This document shows positions 58,793 through 64,000 of a stretch of 64,000 nucleotides of DNA, piece by piece. Below the pieces are notes generated by a model that made no database searches, was not told where the DNA came from, and worked only from the letters and a program-made list of their open reading frames with translations. Where the stretch lies: NCBI GenBank assembly GCA_001897745.1, contig MKUH01000001.1:158224-222223 (forward strand), in the 5' to 3' direction. This stretch comes from Candidatus Accumulibacter sp. 66-26 (GTDB lineage: Bacteria; Pseudomonadota; Gammaproteobacteria; Burkholderiales; Rhodocyclaceae). A program made the position numbers and the translations under genes. The stretch's first letter is position 1. Each line of letters begins with the position of its first letter.

Positions 58793-58793
58793 G
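58777..58793 (+). promoter_or_regulatory. PmrA/QseB-type operator upstream of degP
   Basis: A perfect direct repeat CTTAAG-TCAGC-CTTAAG, six-base half sites with an 11-base period. This matches the YTTAAK-N5-YTTAAK form of PmrA/QseB-class response-regulator boxes. It covers the last codons of the kinase gene and lies 83 bases before the degP ATG. AT-rich hexamers are conspicuous in this GC-rich region. Confidence 0.68.
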
Positions 58794-58875
58794 TTTCCCC
58801 GGCGCATGCTTCCTTTCGTCGGCAAGCCCCGCGCTTGCCCGCCGTTTACCCCAACGCGCACGAAAGGAAACCGCC

Positions 58876-60333
58876 ATGAACGCAAACCGACTCAAGCTCA
58901 CCGTGGGCGCGGCCGCCGTCATCGCCGCCCTGACCGGCGCCTATTCCCTGGGCAATATCGAAGCGCTGGGCAAGGCTCATGCCGCCGCGCCCGTGACGCT
59001 CGCCGCCAGTACCCCAGGCGTGCCGGGAAGCGCCCTGCCCGACATGAGCGAGATCGTCGCCCGCAACGGCCAGGCCGTGGTCAACATCAGCGTCTCGGCC
59101 ACGCGCAAGGCGGGCAACGGGCACGCCGAGATGCCGCAGATCGACCCGGACGACCCCTTCTACGAATTCTTCCGCCGTTTCCGCATTCCGCAGGCGCAGG
59201 GCGAGGTCCCGGTGCGCGGCCAGGGCTCGGGCTTCATCATCGACGCCAACGGCACCGTCCTGACCAACGCCCACGTCGTCGACGGCGCCGACGAGGTCAC
59301 CGTCAAGCTCACCGACAAGCGCGAGTTCACCGCCAAGGTGCTCGGCATGGACAAGGCCAGCGACGTCGCCGTCCTCAAGATCGAGGGCAAGAACCTGCCC
59401 GTGGTGAAGACCGGCAGCTCCAGCGGCACGCGCGTCGGCGAATGGGTGCTGGCCATCGGCTCGCCCTTCGGCTTCGAGAACAGCGCCAGCGCCGGCATCG
59501 TCTCCGCCAAGTCGCGCTCGCTGCCCGACGGCAGCTACGTCCCCTTCATCCAGACCGACGTCGCCGTGAATCCCGGCAACTCCGGCGGACCGCTGTTCAA
59601 CATGGCGGGCGAGGTAATCGGCATCAACTCGCAGATCTATTCGCGCAGCGGCGGCTACCAGGGGCTGTCCTTCGCAATCCCGATCGAGGTCGCGATGCAC
59701 GTCGAGCAGCAGATCGTCACGCACGGCAAGGTGCAGCGCGGCCGCCTCGGCGTTTCGATCCAGGAGGTCAACCAGTCGCTGGCCGACTCTTTCGGACTCA
59801 AGCAGCCGACCGGCGCGCTGGTGGACGCGGTCGAGAAGAACAGCCCGGCGGCCAAGGCCGGGCTGGAGCCCGGCGACGTCATCCTCGCCATCGACGACAA
59901 GCCGATCGCCTCGTCGGGCGAACTGCCGCTGATCGTGGCCGGCATGGCGCCGGGCGAAACCGCCCGGCTGAAGGTATGGCGCAACGGCGGCACGCGCAGC
60001 ATCGACATCCGCGTCGGGCAATTCGGCGACGAGAAAGTCGCGGCCAAGGACACCCCCGAAGCCGCCAAGGGCCGCCTCGGCGTCGTCGTGCGCGCCCTCT
60101 CGCCGGAGGAACTGCGGCGCGCCGAACTGAACGGCGGCGTCCTCGTCCAGGATGTGGCCGGCGCGGCCGCGCGCGCCGGCATCCAGCCCGGCGACGTGAT
60201 CCTGTCGATCAACGGCGAAGCGATCTCCGGCACCGATCAGCTGCGCAAGCTCGTCGCCAAGGCCGGCAAGCGCATCGCCGTCCTCGTCGAGCGGGAAGAC
60301 GCGCGCATCTTCATCCCGGTCGACCTCGGCTGA
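58876..60333 (+). CDS. degP: Periplasmic serine endoprotease DegP/MucD-like (Do family)
   Basis: Quality-control protease/chaperone of the periplasm, 485 aa. A hydrophobic export segment lies at residues 9-27 (cleavage possibly after HAAA, residue 38). The trypsin-like triad is His133 (TNAHVVDG), Asp163 (ASDVAVLKIEG) and Ser236 (NPGNSGGPLF). Two PDZ domains follow (about 275-370 and 385-480). AAGGAAA precedes the ATG. It directly follows the two-component pair and the CTTAAG operator, suggesting that envelope stress sensed by the kinase induces it. Confidence 0.93.
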   Translation: MNANRLKLTVGAAAVIAALTGAYSLGNIEALGKAHAAAPVTLAASTPGVPGSALPDMSEIVARNGQAVVNISVSATRKAGNGHAEMPQIDPDDPFYEFFRRFRIPQAQGEVPVRGQGSGFIIDANGTVLTNAHVVDGADEVTVKLTDKREFTAKVLGMDKASDVAVLKIEGKNLPVVKTGSSSGTRVGEWVLAIGSPFGFENSASAGIVSAKSRSLPDGSYVPFIQTDVAVNPGNSGGPLFNMAGEVIGINSQIYSRSGGYQGLSFAIPIEVAMHVEQQIVTHGKVQRGRLGVSIQEVNQSLADSFGLKQPTGALVDAVEKNSPAAKAGLEPGDVILAIDDKPIASSGELPLIVAGMAPGETARLKVWRNGGTRSIDIRVGQFGDEKVAAKDTPEAAKGRLGVVVRALSPEELRRAELNGGVLVQDVAGAAARAGIQPGDVILSINGEAISGTDQLRKLVAKAGKRIAVLVEREDARIFIPVDLG

Positions 60334-60854
60334 TGTTGCGGCGCCCTGCCGCCGGCCACGGCCTGCGCGCCGCCCTCCGCCGCCGCCCTGCGCTAGCGGC
60401 GGGGCGGCGGACGGCGGCGGCCGATGCCGAAACGCTGTCCTCCCCCTCCCCGGCGCCGACGTCCGATCACCGTCCGCGATCCGCCGCGCCGACGAACCCG
60501 CTTGCGTCCCAGCGGGCCGAGGCGCGCTCAAGCGTGCAATCCACCGCGCAATCCGCGGCACAATCCGCCTCGGTCTCCACCCACATCCTGCCGTCGTCGG
60601 CGACGCTGGTCGGCGCCTGCATCACCGCGCTGAGCGTCGTCAAACTGGCGCACGTCGGCGCCGCCGGCGCCTTCATCGACCGCCTGCTGGGCATCGCGAC
60701 CTGCCTCTTCCTGCTCAGCGCCATCGCATCGTTCGCCGCGATGCGCCGCGCCGCAGTGGAGGCGCGCCTGGAGAGCGCCGCCGAAACGGTCTTCCTCATC
60801 GCGCTGGCGCTGGTGACGCTGGCGGCGCTCGGCATGGCTTTCGAAATCGCCTGA
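60333..60854 (+). CDS. Small membrane protein, unknown function
   Basis: Up to 173 aa. The first 80 residues are Arg/Ala/Ser-rich and low-complexity; three hydrophobic helices follow at about 88-106 (PSSATLVGACITALSVVKL), 117-137 and 150-171, ending a few residues after the last helix. The ATG overlaps the degP stop (TGATG). A GTG at 60534 would give a 106-aa protein beginning just before the first helix and may be the true start, because the upstream part looks non-conserved. I recognise no function. Confidence 0.6.
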   Translation: MLRRPAAGHGLRAALRRRPALAAGRRTAAADAETLSSPSPAPTSDHRPRSAAPTNPLASQRAEARSSVQSTAQSAAQSASVSTHILPSSATLVGACITALSVVKLAHVGAAGAFIDRLLGIATCLFLLSAIASFAAMRRAAVEARLESAAETVFLIALALVTLAALGMAFEIA

Positions 60855-60905
60855 AACGCGCACCGTCACCCGCGCCCACCTGCGAACGGCAGGCTGCCCG
60901 CGGAT

Positions 60906-61907
60906 TCACATGCCGCCGAGCCGCTTCGCGAAGGACAGGGCGTAGGCGGGCGAACGGAATCTGAGCACGGGATCGTCGGTCGGCGCGATGCCGTCCGCCA
61001 TGACCAGCGGATCGTAGTTGATGGCCTCGCAGGCGGCGCCTTTCTGCGGCATCGCGGCGCTCAGGGTGAGCGTGCCGGCCTTGAACTGGCGGCGTGTCTC
61101 CGGCCACGCCTGCGTCGGATCGTCGGCCGGGTCGCCCGCCTCGCCGACGCTGACCAGCATGTCCCAGCGCACCGGCCCGCCGCGCATGCGGGCGATCAGC
61201 ACCGGCTCCAGGAGGTTCGGGCCGGCGCTCTTCATCTCCTCGTCGGAGAGCCGCTTCTCGCCGTCCTGCGGGACGAAGCGCCAGCGCACCAGCGTCGTCC
61301 GGTCGTTGCGGTCGATGAAGCGGAAGGTGTGGATGCCGAAATAGGCGCTGCTGGCGTAGCTGGCCGGCGGATTGTGGCTGTCGAGAAACTGCGCCTGCGC
61401 CGCGTTGTCCGGGTGGCTCGCCTTGAAGGCCCGGATCCTCTCCGGGTCGGGCTTGCCGGTGGCCGGATCGGGGCGCATCGCCGTCATCATGTCGAGAAAG
61501 GTGCGCGGCGTCGCCGCGCCGAACAGCGGCGTATTGAGCATCGTGATGTGCTGCAGCTGCCCTTGCGGCAGACGGAACTCGAGGGCCATGCCGCGCGCGC
61601 TTTTCGCCGTATCGGGCGCCTGCGGGTTGCCGCCGGCGAGCGAAAAACGGGCGACGACCGGCACCGCCGCGCCCGAGAAAAGCGCCGAGCGGCTGTAGCG
61701 CGCGGCTTCCTGGCTGCCGACGAACTCGCCGACGGCGCAGGTGCCCTTGGTGTGGTTCCGGCGCTGTCCGGGATTGACGCCGAAAGCGCCTTCGATGGCG
61801 GTGACGACCTCGCCGGCGGAAACCTCGTCCGCGGCGGCGGGCGGGCACGGCGCGGCGCAGCAGAGCGCAGCGGCGAGCGCAATTGGGGAAACGACGATCT
61901 TGTGCAT
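60906..61907 (-). CDS. Catalase-family peroxidase, exported (SrpA-like)
   Basis: A 333-aa mini-catalase: shorter than monofunctional catalases (about 480 aa or more) because it lacks the C-terminal domains. A signal peptide covers residues 1-27. The distal heme His52 (NHTKGTCAVGEF), the catalytic Asn region (LNTPLF) and the proximal heme ligand Tyr322 (RFRSPAYALSF) are visible. Such proteins are heme peroxidases acting on peroxides in the periplasm; catalase activity is usually low. GGAGAAAG precedes the ATG. A cluster of cysteines in the signal peptide (Cys16, 17, 21) is unusual but no lipobox follows. Confidence 0.88.
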   Translation of the reverse strand: MHKIVVSPIALAAALCCAAPCPPAAADEVSAGEVVTAIEGAFGVNPGQRRNHTKGTCAVGEFVGSQEAARYSRSALFSGAAVPVVARFSLAGGNPQAPDTAKSARGMALEFRLPQGQLQHITMLNTPLFGAATPRTFLDMMTAMRPDPATGKPDPERIRAFKASHPDNAAQAQFLDSHNPPASYASSAYFGIHTFRFIDRNDRTTLVRWRFVPQDGEKRLSDEEMKSAGPNLLEPVLIARMRGGPVRWDMLVSVGEAGDPADDPTQAWPETRRQFKAGTLTLSAAMPQKGAACEAINYDPLVMADGIAPTDDPVLRFRSPAYALSFAKRLGGM

Positions 61908-62089
61908 GAGAGCTTTCTCCGATGAATGCAACGCGGCATCGTGCAGGCCGGCGCACCGCGCCCGGGCGGCGGACTGCTCGTTCCCGCTCGACGGCGCCCG
62001 CGCCGGATGAAAGCCTCTCCTCCAGCCACTATTGACCCGGATGCGCGCGCTTGGTTGCAGCCGCCGTTCGCTCCCTTCGTTTGCGGCGC

Positions 62090-62755
62090 TCAGTCGCGCG
62101 CGGGCTTCCTCCAGACGCTCGCGAACCAGGGCTGCTGTGCCCGGGGCAGTCCGGCCGGCCGGTAGAAACGCTCGATTTCGATGAAACCGGCCCCGACGAG
62201 ATGGCGGCACCAGGTTTCCGGACGGTAGTAAGCGCCGTAGCGCCCGGCCTGCCATCCCTCCTCGTCGTCGCCGCGCGGGTTGGAACTGAACAGCACGCCG
62301 CGCGGCTTCAGCGTCGCGTGCAACTGCGCCAGCACGCGCGGCAGCGCCGCCGCGGGAACGTGGAACAGCGCGGCATTGGCGAAGACGCCGTCGAAGCGGG
62401 CCGCCGGCAGGTCGAGCGCGAGGAAGTCCTGCTCCCATACCGGACAGCCGCTGTACTCCCGCGCCATGGCGGCGAAGCGCGACGCCCCTTCGACGCCGAC
62501 CGCGCGGTGGCCGAGCGCCGAAAAGGTCTTCAGATCGCGCCCCGGGCCGCAGCCGAAATCAAGAATGGCGCACGGCGGAGGCGCTTCGATGTGTCCAAGC
62601 AGGGCGGCGACGTTCTGCGCGACATCGTGTTCGCGGGTGCCGAGCCAGAAAGCCTCGGCATTCCGCTCGTAGTAGGCCAGCGTCGCCGCGCTGATTTCGC
62701 GCAGCGCCCCCGCAGCGGGCGCCTCCGGCCGGCCGTGCGCCTCGTCGCCGGGCAT
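62090..62755 (-). CDS. Class I SAM-dependent methyltransferase
   Basis: A 221-aa methyltransferase with motif I CAILDFGCGPGRDLKTF near residues 62-78, an acidic motif II (AVGVEGASR) and the post-motif FDGVFANAALFHVPAAALPRVL, as in UbiE/Tam-like small-molecule methyltransferases. The substrate is unknown. The start at 62755 (MPGDEA) follows GGGGCGCGGA; a longer version from the ATG at 62851 would add 32 Ala-rich residues and overlap the neighbouring lipoprotein gene by 59 bases, so it is less likely. Confidence 0.82.
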   Translation of the reverse strand: MPGDEAHGRPEAPAAGALREISAATLAYYERNAEAFWLGTREHDVAQNVAALLGHIEAPPPCAILDFGCGPGRDLKTFSALGHRAVGVEGASRFAAMAREYSGCPVWEQDFLALDLPAARFDGVFANAALFHVPAAALPRVLAQLHATLKPRGVLFSSNPRGDDEEGWQAGRYGAYYRPETWCRHLVGAGFIEIERFYRPAGLPRAQQPWFASVWRKPARD

Positions 62756-62792
62756 TCCGCGCCCCGGCTTCACGGCCGCCGCCCCGGCGGCC

Positions 62793-62942
62793 TCAACGGC
62801 GCCCGTCCCAGCCGCGATAGCGGTCGCGATGTCCGTCCCAGTAGTGTCCATGCCAGTCGCCGCCCCGGTAGCCGTAATCGGGAACGATCACGCAGCCGCC
62901 GAGCAGGGCGGCGATCAGCGCCACGGTAAGAATGCGTGCCAT
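62793..62942 (-). CDS. Mini-lipoprotein with His/Tyr/Asp-rich tail
   Basis: A 49-aa peptide: lipoprotein signal with lipobox ALLGGC (Cys17), then a short tail rich in Gly, His, Tyr, Asp, Trp and Arg (DWHGHYWDGHRDRYRGWDGRR is 21, key repeats WHGHYWDGH and YRGWDGRR). AAGGA lies 6 bases before the ATG. Small Gly/His/Trp-rich lipoproteins of this type are common in proteobacteria and have no known function; metal binding is only a guess from composition. Confidence 0.72.
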   Translation of the reverse strand: MARILTVALIAALLGGCVIVPDYGYRGGDWHGHYWDGHRDRYRGWDGRR

Positions 62943-63048
62943 GTCGGTCCTTCGCATCGTTGATCGATGGCTGTTGGACACGGCGGGAAACGCTTCGTCG
63001 CCGTCCGATGTGTAATCGTTTGTTTCCCGGAAAACACTTCTGAGAATT

Positions 63049-63075
63049 TCGGAGTCTCGAAATCTCGGAGTCTCG
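63049..63075. repeat. Short tandem repeat TCGGAGTCTCG x2
   Basis: Two perfect 11-base copies (63049-63059 and 63065-63075) with a 16-base period, in the 204-base non-coding stretch between the mini-lipoprotein and cupin genes. Function unknown; it could be a regulator site or chance. Confidence 0.6.
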
Positions 63076-63146
63076 GCGTCGGCACCTCGGCGCCCCGTTC
63101 CGCCCTCGCCCCGAAGCCCCGGCGGCGGCCGCGCGCGAGTCCACGC

Positions 63147-63506
63147 TCAGTCGAGCAGCTCGGTATCGTCGTGCGCGTAGGCCGGGCTGCAGCAGCACAG
63201 GATATGCAGCGGCGCGTCGCCGCGGGCCGCGACGCAGTGCGGCGTGCCGGGCGGGATCAGCACGGTGTCGCCGACGCCGATCGCGAAGCGGGCGTCGCCG
63301 AGCGTCATCTCGCCGCTCCCGCGCGTCACGAAATACAGCTCCTCGCTCAGCGCATGGCGGTGCAACTGCGTGCGCTGGCCCGGGCGGACGATGGCTTCGG
63401 CGAGGCTCTGGGCACGGTTGCCGTGCACGGCGGGGTGCATCAGCTCGCGGATCTCGGAACCGTCGCGGGTGACGTAAGCGGGAATCTCTTCGTAGCGGGT
63501 TCGCAT
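63147..63506 (-). CDS. Cupin domain-containing protein
   Basis: A 119-aa single-domain cupin. Motif 1 reads RPGQRTQLHRHALSEELYFV (metal ligands His-x-His and Glu) and motif 2 reads VGDTVLIPPGTPHCV (His). Related small cupins include mannose-6-phosphate-isomerase-like and sugar-binding proteins; no specific function can be given. GGAGG precedes the ATG at 63506. It lies 11 bases after the CapA-like gene and may be cotranscribed with it. Confidence 0.88.
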   Translation of the reverse strand: MRTRYEEIPAYVTRDGSEIRELMHPAVHGNRAQSLAEAIVRPGQRTQLHRHALSEELYFVTRGSGEMTLGDARFAIGVGDTVLIPPGTPHCVAARGDAPLHILCCCSPAYAHDDTELLD

Positions 63507-63517
63507 GCGGCCTCCGT

Positions 63518-64000
63518 TCAGGGGTTGGCGCACAGCCGGGGCGCCGCCTCGCCGGCCTGCCCGCAGGGGGTTAGCGCACCGGGCTGCGGATGCGGCGTGC
63601 CGTCCGCGTCGATCTGCGCCGCCAGCGTATCCCAGGCGAGCAGGCCGCTGCGGTCGAGCGTCAGGCGCAGCAGCCAGCCGCGCTTCGCCTCGGGCTCGGC
63701 GAAGCCGTCGAAGACGAAATTGCCGAGGCTGTAGACGATCAGCCGGCCGCGATAGTATTCGGCGCCCTGCGTGACGTGCGGATGGCCGCCGACGACGACG
63801 TCGGCGCCGGCGTCGATCATCGCGCGCGCCAGCTGCCGTTGCCGTTCGCCCGGCGCCGCCTCGCGCTCCCAGCCCCAGTGCATGAAGGGAATCACGAGAT
63901 CGGCGCCGGCCGCGCGCGCCGCGCGGATCTCGCCGATCACCCGGCTGTCCTCGCTCCACGCGACGCCGGGCCAGTCGGGACCGGCCTCGAAGGAGCGCGG
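63518..64000 (-). CDS. CapA-family (poly-gamma-glutamate synthesis) metallophosphatase-like protein (partial, 5' end outside window)
   Basis: The C-terminal 160 residues of a protein whose start lies beyond the right edge; the frame stays open to base 64000. Visible family motifs are DLVIPFMHWGWE, the metal-site GGHPHVTQGAEYY and IVYSLGNFVFD, typical of CapA/PgsA-type PGA_cap domains. The family is named for capsule poly-gamma-glutamate synthesis, but most proteobacterial members are of unknown function. No pgsB/C partners are visible. Confidence 0.88.
   Translation of the reverse strand, partial: PRSFEAGPDWPGVAWSEDSRVIGEIRAARAAGADLVIPFMHWGWEREAAPGERQRQLARAMIDAGADVVVGGHPHVTQGAEYYRGRLIVYSLGNFVFDGFAEPEAKRGWLLRLTLDRSGLLAWDTLAAQIDADGTPHPQPGALTPCGQAGEAAPRLCANP

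Noticed and set aside
62756..62851. N-terminal extension of the methyltransferase from the ATG at 62851.
   Set aside because: It adds 32 Ala/Gly-rich residues unlike the family and runs through the end of the neighbouring mini-lipoprotein gene; a better start exists at 62755.

Overview
This window reads as ordinary, well-conserved chromosome of a high-GC betaproteobacterium, most likely of the order Rhodocyclales (Dechloromonas / Azonexus / Propionivibrio type). The evidence is gene order: tpiA-secG-tRNA-Leu-nuoABCDEFG, dapA-bamC, surE-pcm-nlpD-rpoS, thrS-infC-rpmI-rplT-pheST-ihfA-merR-tRNA-Pro, and gyrA-serC-pheA-tyrA-aroA/cmk-rpsA-ihfB-lapAB are typical betaproteobacterial blocks. The genus is inference. 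I see no insertion sequence, integrase, phage gene, CRISPR array, toxin-antitoxin pair or defence system. Almost every base is in a gene, and many neighbours overlap by 1-4 bases (TAATG, TGATG or ATGA junctions), which suggests translational coupling.

Layout. 1-7200 (minus): tpiA, secG, tRNA-Leu(GAG) and the start of the complex I operon nuoA to nuoG, with nuoG cut by the left edge; a clear sigma70 promoter precedes tpiA. 7488-7736 (plus): a tiny Ala/Pro repeat lipoprotein. 7824-10620 (minus): dapA, bamC and a metallo-beta-lactamase-fold hydrolase. 10740-16665: a histone-deacetylase-family enzyme (minus) divergent from a moxR-DUF58-transglutaminase-mltB operon (plus). 16803-20081 (minus): surE-pcm-nlpD-rpoS, preceded by a candidate small structured RNA or leader with its own promoter and terminator. 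20295-28087: a LysR regulator divergent from a catabolic operon (hydratase, acyl-CoA dehydrogenase, MmgE/PrpD, CoA-transferase, CoA-ester lyase, TRAP binding protein) that matches the itaconate degradation locus of Pseudomonas aeruginosa. 28252-35916 (minus): tRNA-Val(GAC), thrS, infC, rpmI, rplT, pheS, pheT, ihfA, merR, tRNA-Pro(GGG).

35993-52458 (minus): an exonuclease, cysM, LPS-precursor genes (hldD, rfaE1, ugd), lapB and lapA, ihfB, rpsA, a fused aroA-cmk gene, tyrA, pheA, serC and gyrA. 52716-56332 (plus): two paralogous OmpA-family genes flanking an MtaD-type deaminase, then ubiG. 56721-60854 (plus): a QseB/PmrA-class two-component pair, the periplasmic protease degP behind a PmrA-type operator, and a small membrane protein. 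60906-64000 (minus): a small exported catalase-family peroxidase, a methyltransferase, a mini-lipoprotein, a cupin and a partial CapA-family protein.

How the parts work together: most of the window is core metabolism and information processing (respiration, translation, aromatic amino acids, envelope). The one dispensable-looking metabolic module is the C5-dicarboxylate (itaconate) operon. The most interesting regulatory points are intrinsic terminators placed directly in front of thrS, pheS and lapA; a possible thrS leader peptide; an AUA start codon on infC; the structured RNA upstream of surE; and the two-component/degP pairing. I found no obviously novel multi-gene system.
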